Source: Bactrocera neohumeralis (taxonomy: Eukaryota; Arthropoda; Insecta; Diptera; Tephritidae). Taken from it: DNA of 64,000 nucleotides. Within the stretch, counting starts at the first letter, position 1; each line of letters starts with the position of its first letter. A program made the translations under genes and the position numbers. Positions 45,206-60,200 of this stretch are shown one piece after another. The notes under the pieces are model-generated. The model was not told the DNA's origin. It searched no databases and saw nothing but the letters and a program-made list of their open reading frames with translations. The stretch spans positions 9,765,401 to 9,829,400 of the forward strand of contig NC_065921.1 in assembly GCF_024586455.1 (NCBI RefSeq), written 5' to 3'.

Positions 45206-48200
45206 ATGTCTTCACAATCGTCGGCTCGTTATTTACCAATAACCAAAATGGACAATCCCGCTTTGTCTGGGTCCAGTGGTGATGTGGAGGCCGATAGTAA
45301 TTCTGTGGAAGCTAGTCTACCCGCCACCTGTTCGTCGCAGCAATTAATGCCTCCAAATTCAGACACGGATAGCGTTGTTGTTCAACCGCCAACTACCGGC
45401 ATCACGAGAACACAATGGTTCACAGTGGTGGTGTTGTGCTTTGTGAATTTAATCAACTATATGGATCGCTTTACTATAGCAGGTATGTAAAAATAACAAT
45501 AAAACAAATAGGGCAGAAATATCACCTCATTAAGTTCGAAAATACGTGACGCTAGTATAGATTGTGTTATATTTATTTTTGCATATCTAACAGGTATTTC
45601 ATATGAATTTATTTATAAATTTACAATAGTATGTGAGCTAAAAATGCTGACTCAGAAATATGCTAAAAAATACTGATTTAACAAAATCGTAGAAATGACA
45701 CGTTGGCGGCTAAACATCTTCAACGCGAATAGCACGAGTTCACTGTGTCAAGAGCTTGTACGTTCAGCTTCTGTTGTGCTTTTTGCTTTGGGCGCTTTTG
45801 AAGCGGATAAATATATTTTATTTCCATTAAAGTACGGATGTATGCTTCTTTAAACCTCGAGGGCATATCTGCGTTAATTTCCATGATAAAGTCGTTCTCT
45901 TTTGTCGTACATACAAATGTTTTTTCTTATATACATATGTACATACATACATATGCAAGTACAAAGATATGTATGGGAATATGAGAGTATATAGCATAAA
46001 CAGTTTCCTTTCTGAGATATACATATATGTACATACATATAACATTTCCATATATGTACATATGTACATCTCCACTACCGCATAGATAAATATAATTTTT
46101 GCTGCAAATTAATGATTAAAAATTTCTCTCTTAGCTGAAATTGATTAAGCATAACCTTTAATAATATTTATTTAATATAAATCGTTAAGTAAAATATACT
46201 AAGCAGGTAGATGCATTTTTCTTCCAATTGCGTCACTTGTCTTTGCGCTAACTTATCCTTCCTTCAAGTATTTCTGATAACTAAATAAACTCCTAAAATA
46301 CGCAAGAACGTTTTGTTTACTTTCGCACGCAATCCAGTGTCACTAGATAAGATTGATTAAATTAAAAACTGCTTTTTAGTACACCTACACTTAACAATTT
46401 TGAGGAAATATTAACTTATTACATATACATGTACATGAAAGTAAAGAAGAGTCTGGTTCTTTACTTTCATAATCTTGAAGTGGCATTGAAATTTTGCCGA
46501 ATGTTATCTGCGACGAACCACTGACGTTAGTTTAGTTATCGGCATTCATTGTGAAATTGAAAGATTTGAATTTTGTGAAGAAGGCGCTATATGCTATGAA
46601 TAAATGAATTATAAAATTATGAAAAAAAAATTATTAAAATTTTCATCCAAAAATAAAAAAAATTAAATCATATTATTTCCCACACAAGTAAAAATTATTT
46701 TGTTCCGTAGGTTGTATTTGATCATACGAATATTAAAATCAAAACAAACAAAAAAATATCTTGTGATGACTACTCTTAAAGTCAATTAAATATTGCGTTA
46801 ATTTCGCTTGCCTACAGATAAGCAAATAATCAGTTTAGCTAGTAAAATTAGCTTATAAAAGTAGCTGATAAAAAAATGTTCACTAGTTAATATTGTCGAT
46901 AAGCAAAGCAATGTAAATAACATGGGTAAATGCAATCTATGTATGTACATATTCTCTTTATCTCATTCAAAAATAAGTTTGAGCCACACCCACGTTCAAG
47001 GCGGTTAGTATGTATGATTGCATGTACATAGTACATACATACATGTATTAAATTAATATTTTAGAAACAGTGTGTTCCACTGATTTTAAATCTTACAAAT
47101 ATATTTACAAATTGTACATAAGTTCTTTTGCTATACTATATTATTTTTAATAGTGTACAAACATTTTCAACAAGCATACATATGTACATACATATGAACA
47201 TACATTTGACATAATTACTGCATATCTGCGTATAAACAGTACATTCATGAATGACTATTATACCAGTTTATCAGTGTTTTAGCCACATTGGGCGTACGTA
47301 AATACGTGCGTACATATTTGTATAAAGTACATTTAATTTGCGTGAATCATGCCATCAGTGTTGTTTGTATGTATGTATGTACTCTCCATGCTCTGTGTGG
47401 GTCAGCATGAAAAAAGAGAAACTTGTTTTTATTATTCACCAATGGATTTTGTTTGTATTTGCTTGCGAAAATGTGGCGTGATTTTACTGTACACATTGGC
47501 AATTGTTGTCTTGGCACACAGCTCATCATCGACCGGAATTTTGTTTTCGCATCTCACACATAACATTGAATAATAACGTATTTTTAGTTACACGTGTGCA
47601 GCTTCGTCATCATGGTTAACCGTGGATTCACCTATTTTGGCATATTACATTAGTGTAAAACGAAAAATAAACAAAAACCAAATACTGACTATTTGTGATA
47701 AAGTTTCGAAAGTATTAATGCTTAAACGAGTAATGGTATTATTTTTAAGTTCTATGGCACTTCCTAAATTTCCAATATTGACCGCCAACTAAATTAAATG
47801 TGCAGCACGTGACCGGAAAGTTCTAAGATTCCACAATATACATAGCTATTGATTGTAACGATATCGGTGTATACAGGGAAATGAAAATAGAATTCAGTTA
47901 CATAGTTTGCATTGAAGAAATGCAGTTAGCATAGCAAATAGACACGCCTCGCCAGAAAGGCGACAAACCGACTGAATTAATATTAAAGTAATATTGATTC
48001 ATAGATGAATTTGCATAGGCATATACTTGTAGTATGTATGAATATTTAATTAAGCTACTTCCTAACGTACATATGTGTAAAGAGTACTAATATTTGTGAT
48101 GATTATGGCTTATTATTTGAAAATGATTCTTTAATAACAGACTTTTTGTTATAAGTTTTGTTTATTTTTTCCAATAAAAAATAATTGCTTAAACCGGCTA

Positions 48201-51200
48201 TACTAATATTGTCACGAAGTTTATAATGCTCAGAACGAAACGTCGGAGATCTTATAAAATGTTACGAGCTGAGTAGATTTAGTCATGTCCATCTGTCGTT
48301 ATATACGCGAATTAGTCCCTCAGTTTTTGAATTGTTGATATGAAATTGTGCACACGTCAGGAGTCAAGAAGCTGATTATTTGTCGAAACTGCCGATATGT
48401 GATCACTATACGATATATCTGGCATGCAAACGGAATGATCAAAATGAAGTTCTTGTACGGAAAGTTTTTTATTCGCAAAGGGATTATAACTTCGGTGCAA
48501 GCATGCCTTAAAAATCTAAAATCATCCAAACTTCGAAATCAATTTACCAACAATTTTTAAATCCCTTAATGATAAACATTTAATTACATGTCTATAATTT
48601 CAGAAAATTGCAATAAAAAATATTATTAACTTATGCACAAATCCAAACAGAATTCAATCAAAACTACTTTAGCTATTAATAATCCTAACTTCCGTTAATT
48701 AGATGATAATTTGTTATCAAAACATCACATGAATAAATCGTTTTGTGCTTTTGTTGTAGTTTTATGCCCGTGACATTTTTAGAACACAGCGTTCTTATAT
48801 TCATATACATATGTATATGTATGTAACTAGATATTTATATATTATATTGTCAATCATACATTTTTTGATCATTTATATCAATATAAAATGATAACACTAA
48901 TTTTTTGTAATGTGTCAGGTGATCACAACCTTATAAGTATATAGACCAAGGCAAGTTTTAAATTGCATACACATGTACTGTGAATGACTTTGAAACCGGA
49001 AGAGCATAAAAAAATTATAAATATGTTTATTTTTTTAAGTTGGATAAGTAAAATAAAGCGTTCACTAACTGAATAGTTTTGTTAGTTTAGTGTATTATTT
49101 TCTTGAGATAAGACTATTGCTTTCGAAATTAAATGGTATTTTTCAATTTTAAATATGAAACGGTGTCAGTTGCAAGGTGTTAAATATGTATGTATTTCTA
49201 TTTTTATTTTAACGTCACATATTTTATTTATTTTTATTTTTGTTATTTATTATTGTAGCTTTCGCCTTCATACGTCATTCCCACACAGTTTGTGCCGGAA
49301 AATTTCACGAAAAATATTTTAAAACTCAAACAAAAATATTTATATATTTTTCAAAACACTTGCTGATGTGTGCAAGTATATAAGGCTGTTTACAGCTGTC
49401 GTGTCCGTTGAATAAAAAAAACACTGCTCTAAAAATATTTTAAAGTAACTAAGGAAAGCAAAAATATTACTTGCAAATTTTAAAAAACTAAAATTTTAAA
49501 ATATTACTCTGTAAATCGCTAGCGCAATACACGTGTATGAAATATAATATATCTTTTACAATTCAAGCGCATTGTTTGTTTACAATTAAAAGTTGTTAAT
49601 TGCGTTAGTAAACATTGTGAGCTTTTACCTTGTACAAGCGTACACACATATCCACATAGCCACGTTTGTACTTGTATTCTCGAACATTTGTTAAAAGTGG
49701 CGTGATACTTCGAATATGGCATGAAAATGCAAAAGAAAAAGAGCAATTGCATAAGAAAACTGAAAATGTGGCGCATGAGTGTGGAGACCAATTGTTGTTG
49801 AATGCTGCCAAAAATACATGGCATTTGCATTCTGCATTTCAACGCCACGTCATTACATTTCGTACACAAATTAACATACAATTTACAATTGAATTAATTT
49901 AGCGATTAATTTTGTAATGTAAATATTTGCATTCTGACCATTTTGCATAAGTATTTACAAGTTTGTTTTTCAATTTCAATTTTTGCATATACATACATAT
50001 GTACATACATAAATGCATATGTATGTTTGTATGCTCATATTTATTCAAAAATATTCTTCGAAAGGTCCTTGTAACTGGAATACAGAACATAACTTAATGT
50101 CAATAAATAAATAAAGGAATCAGTATGTATGTATGTATGTACATATGTGACGACCTTGCCATTTTGCCCGCCAGTGCAAAAAAATCAATGCGAAAATCGT
50201 ATGTTGTTATACATACATACATACACTTGTTCAAACAGTTCATAAGGCAATGAAAGAAATTGTAATTCAAAAGCTGCCCACTGCAACCGTGGATTTGGCT
50301 GGCCAAAATTTAACCGTTTCGAAAATACACGTTATATTTCGCAAACGACGCATTTCGTACATACAAAATTGTATGCAAATAAAAAAAAAACAAGTAAGGA
50401 AGGGCTAAGTTCGGGTGTCACCGAACATTTTATACAATGGTAAAGTGATAATCGAGATTTCATTATTCGTCATTTAAATATTTTTCAAATACCGTATTTT
50501 TGTAAAGTTTTATTCCGCTATCATCATTGGTTCCTAATGTTTATACTCGTATTATACAGAGAAGGCATCAGATGGAATTCAAAATAGCTTTATATTAGAA
50601 GAAGGCGTGGTTGTGAACCGATTTCACCCATATTTCGTACATGTCATCAGGGTGTTAAGAAAACATTATATACCGAATTTCATTGAAATCGGTCTAGTAG
50701 TTCCTGAGATATGGTTCTTGGTCCATAAGTGGGCGGCGCCACACCCATTTTCAATTTTTAAAAAAAGCCTGGATGCAGCTTCCTTCTGCCACTTCTTCCG
50801 TAAAATTTAGTGTTTCTGACGTTTTTTATGAGTCGGTTAACGCACTTTTAGTGATTTTCAACATAACCTTTGTATGGGAGGTGGGCGTGGTTATTATCCG
50901 ATTTCTTCCATTTTTGAACTGTATATGGAAATGCCTTAAAAAAACGGCTCTGTAGAGTTTGGTTGACATAGCTATAGTAGTTTCCGAGATATGTACAAAA
51001 AACTTAGTAGGGGGCGGGGCCACGCCCACTTTTCCAAAACAATTGGGTCCAAATATGCCCCTCCCTAATGCGATCCTTTGTGCCAAATTTCACTTTAATA
51101 TCTTTATTTATGGCTTAGTTATGACACTTTATAGGTTTTCGGTTTCCGCCATTTTGTGGGCGTGGCAGTGGGTCGATTTGGCCCATCTTCGAACTTAACC

Positions 51201-54200
51201 TTCTTATGGAGCCAAGGAATACGTGTACCAAGTTTCGTCATGATATCTCAATTTTTACTCAAGTTACAGCTTGCACGGACGGACAGACGGACGGACAGAC
51301 AGACATCCGGATTTCGACTCTACTCGTCGCCCTGATCACTTTGGTATATATAACCCTATATCTGACTCTTTTAGTTTTAGGACTTACAAACAACCGTTAT
51401 GTGAACAAAACTATAATAAAACATTGTTGCGAGAGTATAATAATATATGTATAACACGTTTATATTTTTGGGCATCTACAAAATACTAGTACATGTATAT
51501 TTTTGCTGCGACTTTTGGCTTCCAATCGATTACATATTAGGTTTAGGAGGAGTTGAACTGAGTTTTCAATAAAAAATAATAAATTATACATTTGTACATA
51601 TATAGGACATATCGTCATCTAAAATGCAAAATAATATTATTTTTCATAAATTTTCAGAAGAAGAAAAACGCGGTATAAAAAGAAAGTCTTCTTATTGAAA
51701 AAAATTAAAATTGGTTGCAACTTGGTTATCAGTTTCTGAGAAGACAACTTTAGCATATAGCTAGCTACCATAAAAACTAAACGAACAAAATAAAATAATT
51801 TTTTATTTGACAAGATAACTCCAAGGACCACCGACTTATTCGTTGCAGCCAAAGTTAAAGTTTTTTCTTGTTTTCCAACTCAATTTAACGGTTGCTTCTG
51901 CCTTTATGTACTTAAATCAATGCCAAAACGAAAAATTACTCAAATTTCGAATGTCAGCTGCTTTTCATTAATATTCAATACATTATGAAAAACTTTAAAA
52001 TAAATTTTACTTAATCATTCTTCCGCTAATTTTGATTAAAAATATTATTCAAGTATATATGTACATATCTATATACTACGGATATATGGTATGTCTATAT
52101 ATAAATTTTTTTTATATGCTAGATGTGAAGGCCCTGTTTGGCCACCTCAAGCAGTGTGTTTGCACTCCATTGATATTCTAATGTCATAATTGATATGTAG
52201 TTAATGCAATTATCAATCATATAGGATTTGCAGTACTTAGTTATATAAATAGTTAAATAACCAAATGTGTTATAAAGTCTGTGTTTTTGTAATTTTACTT
52301 TTTAATTAAGTTTATCTAGCTTTAAAAGCTACACGAGCGCTCAAACACACACTACAATACATATACATACATACATGCTTAATAAAATCATTAACTTGAT
52401 GTTATATGTAACTTTTAATTATAATATAATTACCGTGACATTTGACTTCCCCATATTTGTAAAAATATTACAATGTAAACTTACAGAAAGCTTTTATAAT
52501 GATGAAATTACTTAAATAAATACATAATGTATCTTTATATTATCTTTATATAGTTAGCTAAAGTATTACTTAACCTTAAAATAAGCTTTGGTGCCCTTAA
52601 AACCAAACTATTAGTTATGGGCGAGGTTGCAAATGTATTAATTGAAAAATTTTGGTTTAAAATTTAGATTTTGAATTCCAATTAAAAATTACAAAAAAAG
52701 GAATTAAAAGTTAAATATTTAAATTCAAGCTGTTTGCAATTAATTATTAATGTATTATTTTTATATTTTACCTATTTATATTATTTATATATGTTTGTAT
52801 TCATACATATATATACATATTTTATATATATTTGTAATAATAAACACCCACTCTCAATATGTTTACGTGATTTAGTACCACCACCTACAATATTCTGACC
52901 TTGGTACTCATCTGCGCTCTCAAAAAAAAACATATTTGCATTCATATTCGAATTTCTCCACTCAGCAATTAAATTTGTTCGCACTTTGTACTATGTACTA
53001 TTGTACAAATGGATTTCAAGAAAGGAAACGTGGCAGAAATAAATAACTTTGCCGTTAAAAAATAGCCGTTTTTCATGTTTCCTTTAGTAGCGACTTTAAA
53101 CTGTTCGCATTGTTTCGTGTGTTTAACTGTGCTTTATTTCTGTTGTTTATTTCTCTTATTTATATTGGCACTTTTCCAAAAAGAAAAAGTCATCGTAAAG
53201 AAAAACGATTTTCGAAAGTTGAACAAGCAAAAATAGCGAACAGTAAAAATAAATAAAATGCATTCAAATTTTGGTGCTATGTTGCTGTAAATATATAGCT
53301 ACAAATGTGTAAAAAAGTTGCTACAACTGCGTTCTACAAATGTGTATGTGTTTTTGCAACGTATTGTTCTTGCAATATATGTATTTACATAAGTATGCAA
53401 TATTTGTTGTTGTAGCCACACCCCCACAAATCTCTCAATTAATGATTTTAAGCTCATAAGGTCTGCAGCAAAGGAGGAAAAAGAAGAAATGCATTAATTT
53501 CGGCATTCCTCTGGCCTGTGGGTGCAGCGAACGCAAGCAGATTCACGCTTGATTGCTAATACTTATTGATTTAAGATCTTCTTATGCTTGCACATTAATC
53601 CATTTAAGTGATTTTATGAAATATAATTTATTTCGACTTATATGGTTTTTCATTTTTTTCGAGGAAATTTCCTTGAATTAATTCAACGCTTTCGTTGCTT
53701 ACGTATACAAACATACATAAATGTCATTGCATATTTTTTTGTTATGGCAGCAGCTTTTCTATGCCCTTCATTTTTTGTTTTTTGGCTCTACACGCACAAC
53801 TGTTGGTGGCTTTCGGCCATAACCTCTTCACTTCTGCATTCTTCACAGGTGTAAGCAATTTTCTTTCATCACCTTTTGCCCATTCACAAACTGTTGCCTA
53901 CAGAGCGTATACTCACAGATACATGCTTGCAAATACACATACATATGTATGTATGTATGTACATACGTATGTATGTATGTACATTCATACAATTTATTTC
54001 TCTAAAGAAAAAGTTGTAAATTCGGTCAGTTGAAAAATGCATAGCAAAATGTGATAAATTGTTGTTTTTGTATGTGTTTAGGCGCTATGCTTTTAGTATA
54101 GAAATACGCTCATACATACATACAATTTATGTAGGTAACTCTGTACATTAAATGCTTACGAAAGTATCCGCTTTGGGTAAACGAACTTTCTCTTTTCCGC

Positions 54201-57200
54201 CTTTCTTGCGCTTAGTTTTTTTTCTTTCTTATAGTAAATAGTTTTGATTTTTATTGCTCTTTACGGGTTTGTTGACATTTGTTGTGATAGTAAAAAATGT
54301 TTTGATTTTGCATTCAAGCGGGGCGCTGTTTTGGTCAACTAGGAGATGCCTGACAAAATTGGTAGGCTCAATTTATGGCTATGATTACTTAAGTCTGCCC
54401 AAAAGACCATAAGTACAGTCTTACGAGCTACATTTGTACTTATCGACCTGTCCAAAAAAAGTTACAACGAGAAATTTATTTGTTATAATTTATAAATTTC
54501 CAGTATCTGAGTTCAAGTTCAAGCTTGCTTTATTGCAATTTTCTGTATTTTGTTGGCGAACAGTCAACGAACTTATCGATTTTACATTTGTGTGCAATAT
54601 CTTATAAAGAATAAACAATTGTTGGATTAAAATACTCCTTAAACATTTTGTTTAATATCATATTTTACTGATTACATACATATGTATACTTTGCTTACTA
54701 AATCATAAGCAGACATATTTGCATCTGTCAAGGATTTTGTCCGTGCTCAGCACCCACTCATGTCAATCACTCAGTTTTTACAGCAATGTTTATACATGTA
54801 AAAGGAATTTGGCAAAGTAAATTTGCTGTGATAATCTGACATAATCTTTTTAGTATTTCCGATTTGTAAACATACATACATATACATATACGTACATAGC
54901 TGGTAAATATATGCATACATATGTATATAGTATGATTTTTGTATTTTTTTATTATTATTTTTTTCATATTTTTTTTTGGTAATTTATTTTTTTTATCGTG
55001 TATTATAGTAAATTTCTCTCATTTGATTTCGTAAAAATTCAAATATACACACATTAAATATATTCAATTTGATTTGCACAACCTTCTGTTATGCTTAACA
55101 TGCAAATAACATTATTCGATGCAAATTACAGGGGGCATGTTAGAGCAATTAGTAATCGTCTGTTATTTACAGTTTGTACAAATTAGATTTTAAATAAATT
55201 CAATATATTCGAATTTAAATCAAACGCACTAAAAAAACATTTTTATTCGAAAAGTCTGCGCAAATAAAATTACTATGCAATAATTGAGAATAACACGAAT
55301 TAAAATAAGAAAAAACAGAAGAAAATGCGCAAACAGAAGCGCCAATTTATTCAATGCTACATATTTGACAATGGAAGTTTTTTTCATAATACTATATGCA
55401 AAGAATTATTTGCCAGACGTTTTATTTTACATTAATTATTTTGACCGCCAAAGTATTATTGGTACTTTTCCTCGATATTTACTCGCAAATTTTACAGCTG
55501 GAAATTTTTAAGGTCGTTTTCAGTAGCCCCGAACTTTGCTTATTCCTATAATGTATTGTTTACACTCGTGAATATTTGCATCTGGTTAAAACTTTTCAAA
55601 GTTTCCTTATTTATGCAATTAGTCAATGAAATTTTAGAAATTTCTAAGTGATCGTTTTATTATTTTGGGGAAAACGTAATATTAGTTGTTTATTTTTACA
55701 GGTACTTTGTTTAGATTAATTTAATTGCATACAATAATATTGCAATCGAAAATCCTTTGACAGATAGTAATTGAATAGGTTACAATTTTATTTCTATTTT
55801 ATGTCATTTTCGGATAAACTATGAACCAGCACAATAAAATAACACGTAATAACTTAGTTAAGTGTGTAATTTTTTAGAGTTCAAGTGGCGTCATCATTTC
55901 TGAGTCATAGGAAAACTAATTTTTTTACAATAGTATATTGTAGTTATATATGCATTATTTCCACTCATTCTCTATAGGCTACTTTCGTTTTAGGATTCGA
56001 ACGTGAAAAGATTGAAAAAAATTAAATTAATAATTATCTATATATTTTTAAATTCACAATAAATATAAACTCACACATTACTATAATTTTTTTTTTTTGA
56101 AATCTACCGTCTATATAACAATAATTGACAGATATTTTGTTAATTAAACTCCATTAAATGATTCATTTTATCAAAATATAAGTATGTTTATGTTAATGTA
56201 TATTTGTGGGTTTACATTCTTTCATTTATAATCAAATTAACACATTATCATATCACACATTCATTTCCCATTATCACATGAGAATTAAGTAGATCAATAA
56301 TCAGGCATCAATCATAAATTATGAATTTAACTTTCAATATACATACATACATACATATAATTATAAATCACATTAGTCTGATGATCTCTGACAAACCACA
56401 AACCTACTTAAACATGTGATTGGCATTATCGCCTGACATACAAATAATGCCTTTCACGTACCAAACATACAAACACAAACATGTACATTTATTATATATG
56501 TATATTATTACATACGAATGATATGTGAATGATATTTAAATATTCGTATATTATATATGTACATACATATGTAGGTATAAACATATATTTTCTGTCTGGA
56601 TATTACCAATCGGCACATCAATTTTAAAACGACTATTATTGTTTCCAACCTTCCACCTTTTGTACGCTTGAACCTCATAAAATGTAAAACACTGCAGAAG
56701 TCGTGGAGAGTGTGCTGTAAAGTGCGCTAAAGCGATGCAAATACCACTATTTACTCGTTCAGGTGTCTGGCGTTTAAAGTGACGCCCGAGCACCGCCTTC
56801 CATTGCCGTGCAATTTGGCGTATATTCACACCCTAAGCCTTCACATACATATGTATGTAAATAGTTTTGAGTAGCCTAGGTGCATGTCATTGACCGAAAT
56901 GCATCTCTCCCTCTTGCCTTTTCTTTACAAATGCCGCAGTATGTTTTTACGTAAATGCATATCAGTATAAATTTTCAGTAGCCTCCGCTTGGCACCTATT
57001 ATGTATAGAAACCGTTGAAAAGTGCAATAAGCTGCATTAACCCTACCACGATATACACTAAATTTAAATATGTAAAAATTGTATGTACATATACATATAT
57101 GTATATCTATTTATTGATATAGATATATTTATTTAAATATAATTACAAAATGTCATGCCTCTTTTTGAAATTGTTGGAGTTACCGCAAAAGTTATAATCT

Positions 57201-60200
57201 GCAAGTAAACGTTGAAATATGTACATATGTATATACCTAACTTCATGCCGCTATTTCCAGCTAAAAATTCATAATGAGTCCCCACATTTTAATAAGTTCA
57301 ACGTGGAATAAAACTTGTTCGAATAAATTAATATTTAATTGGTATACAAAAATACAATATTGTCAAAATGAACCGTAAGATGTTTATTGACATCAATTCA
57401 AAAATGTTCAGAGACTGGATTTTTTCTCATAATGACATCGAATAATGGATGCAGGGAGTTAAGGGGGAAAGAGAGCTTTTGAATTTAACTTCTATTCTTT
57501 AACTTTTATAAAATTAATTGTATTTTCGGAACAATTTGCAGTTATGTATCTATTAATAAAGTCGATCTCAGTTATTTTTTAATAATTTACCTTTGAGATT
57601 TCCTTTTTTTTCAAAACTATTCCAAAAAGGAAATTATTACTATTTTTTAAGTATAATGTATTGTAATTTTATTAAATTTGACCCGTAAAATCTCAGTCCG
57701 ACAGAGTATGTATCTTCATATATTTCTCCGATTTATTTATTTGTTCTCTCACGTTTCACAATTAACCATTGCCCGATCATAAGACCGCCACCAAATCTAC
57801 AATAGTTAAGTACATGTGTACCTTGTAGTATTGTATCTGTGGCAGCATTCTCCCATTTAGTTCGCCGGTGCCGGCTTCGCAAACTGGTTCTCTTGAGCAT
57901 ATTAGCAGGCTATTTCCCATTTCTGCTTCTTTTCTGATACTAGATTTGTGTGCCAGCTTTTATTTCTGTTTTGCTACTATTACTTCTTTTCGCTATAACT
58001 TCATCATTATGTTTGCTTTCCATTGACATTGAACGCAAGTCTTTCTGCTTCTCTACACTTCGATTGCTATACGCTTTCTTATTTTGATATAAAATCCCAC
58101 CTTAGCCGCTTAGCTACTTCAAAAGCGACGAAACCGTGTGCAAGTCAGTGAGCCAAGACTTCAATTCGTCGCCAAACACAAACACAAACAAATGTGTGCT
58201 AAATTCAATTTTGCTAAATGATATTTATTTTATTTTAAAATCATCATTCCTACCCACAACTTCGACTGCAATAACGCAATCTTCTCGTTTATGAATGCTT
58301 ACGTGTTGACGCGCATACCAATTCTACGTATGCACATACATATGTACCTATTTGCATACGCATGCATATATGCATGTCTCTAGAGTGCCACCTAGCTTTA
58401 CCAACAACGGCCCCCAACCAATTCGTTTTTAGCGGTTGATTTTTTTTCTGCTTGCCGAGTTCACTGCTTTTGGCTTGCTTTGCCTACGTAGACATCGTTC
58501 GTCCGTCAGCGTTGTTTGCCATTACGTCACTTATTCATTGCTGGCTAATACCGGCGAGCGCAAGCGCTGATTGGTTGAAAAAATCGTACGATAAATTTCT
58601 CATAAAAAGACCCAGATAACAACGAAAATAATTAAATACAGAAATTAAAAAAAAAACAAACGCGAATATGCGAGTAGTAGCAAAAGCGCTAAAAACTTGC
58701 GTTGAAGTGCGCTAATGGCAAGAATAGCGGGAAAGTTGCGGGGCAGTGCGCCTGCTTAGGTTTGTTGGCTTATTGGGGTTTTTTTTTTTTGAGTGCAGTC
58801 GTTGCGGCCACGTCGTGTGCTGAAGGCGGTTGGCAATTATGGGCAAGCAGTTTGGCGTTGGTTGTCTGTTGTCTGACTCAGCGTTTGCACTCGCAAACTT
58901 GTTCATAAAACATGCGCTGCAGCGAACTAGTTCTGCAACTCATTGTGTGTTTTAGATATTTAAGTATGTACTATATTTATACTCGTAATGTATGTAGGTA
59001 TATACATATGTATGTCACTTGCTATTTTTGCTACTCTTCCGTTTACTTGTTGCGTTTTGCGATGACAGCCAAGTTCTCTCGACCATGCGCCACGCTACGC
59101 TTTCATTAACTCTCCTAGACGCTTTGGTTTGTGTTTGTGTTTGTTTTTATACTACTTTACTATGTTGTGCTGCTTACATACATACATACATATACTCGTA
59201 TATACATATACATATGTACATAGGTAGAATGTAGCTAAATGTATGCAAACATTGAATACTTAACCTGAGTAAGTGATTTTTATCGTGATTTCAGGTAAAC
59301 AAATGTATGTATGTATTAGTGTATGTATTAATTAACTACCGCAAACTTTACATTTTTATATTCGCTACGATGGGTGTTTGAGGGAGCGCAAGCACGCAAG
59401 CAGCGGAATGTGCCTCTGCGTTTTTTTTTTTTATTTTTATTTGTTAGAATACATAGTATTATTTTTTGCTGTGAGTGGGCGCCACATTACACATGCTAAA
59501 TAGCCTATCATATTGTCATTCATGTGATCTATTATCAAGGTTGTGCTGACACATTGATAAGTGACGCTTTTAGCACCCAACTTATTAAATTTGGACGCCA
59601 CTCGCACACTCCGCTGCCAGTGTGAATATAATGAAGTAATAAATATATGAATGAGTTCTATGACAGGTAAAAGCATTTGAAATCAGTTGTTAGTTGCTAA
59701 CTCAAAAGTTGACTATTAAAATTTACTGAAAACAGTTTTATTGTCTCTCTCTCTATCTAATGGAATCAGTCTATTGTCAGATATCTGAAAGAATATTTTC
59801 GTAGACTTCTGCTAAATTCTTTGTAGAATGAGTGATGTTGGATAAACAATTTTCTATTTTTTTAGATTTTTATTCTAAATAAATGACAAATAATCATAAA
59901 TATAAAATTGTGTACTATTTAAAAGAAATCTATAAATATTTTCTCTTTGATAAGCAAAGCACGCACTTCCGTATAAGGTGCGGTGTTTCAAAGTTAAACT
60001 AATGGATGACTAATTCGAAAACAATTACTAAATATGTAGATACATATGTCCATTACATAGGCACATATTAAGCGGAGTTTGAAATACCTATATCTGATCA
60101 AATTTGAACCGGACAACCAAAAAATTATTTTTTCACATATTTTAATATAAATCTTTATTACCACTTTCAAAACAGCATACTGATACCTGCATCCCGAGGC

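Noticed and set aside
49519..49881. 120-codon minus-strand frame in spinster intron 1
   Set aside because: Random composition with Cys/Phe/Leu excess typical of AT-rich introns, overlapped by a frame on the other strand; no exon signals.
56551..56829. 92-codon minus-strand frame (MNIRQIARQWKAVLGRHFKR...)
   Set aside because: Looks somewhat protein-like at first but ends in a TATGTACATA microsatellite reading; no domain recognised and no splice support. Kept only as a note.
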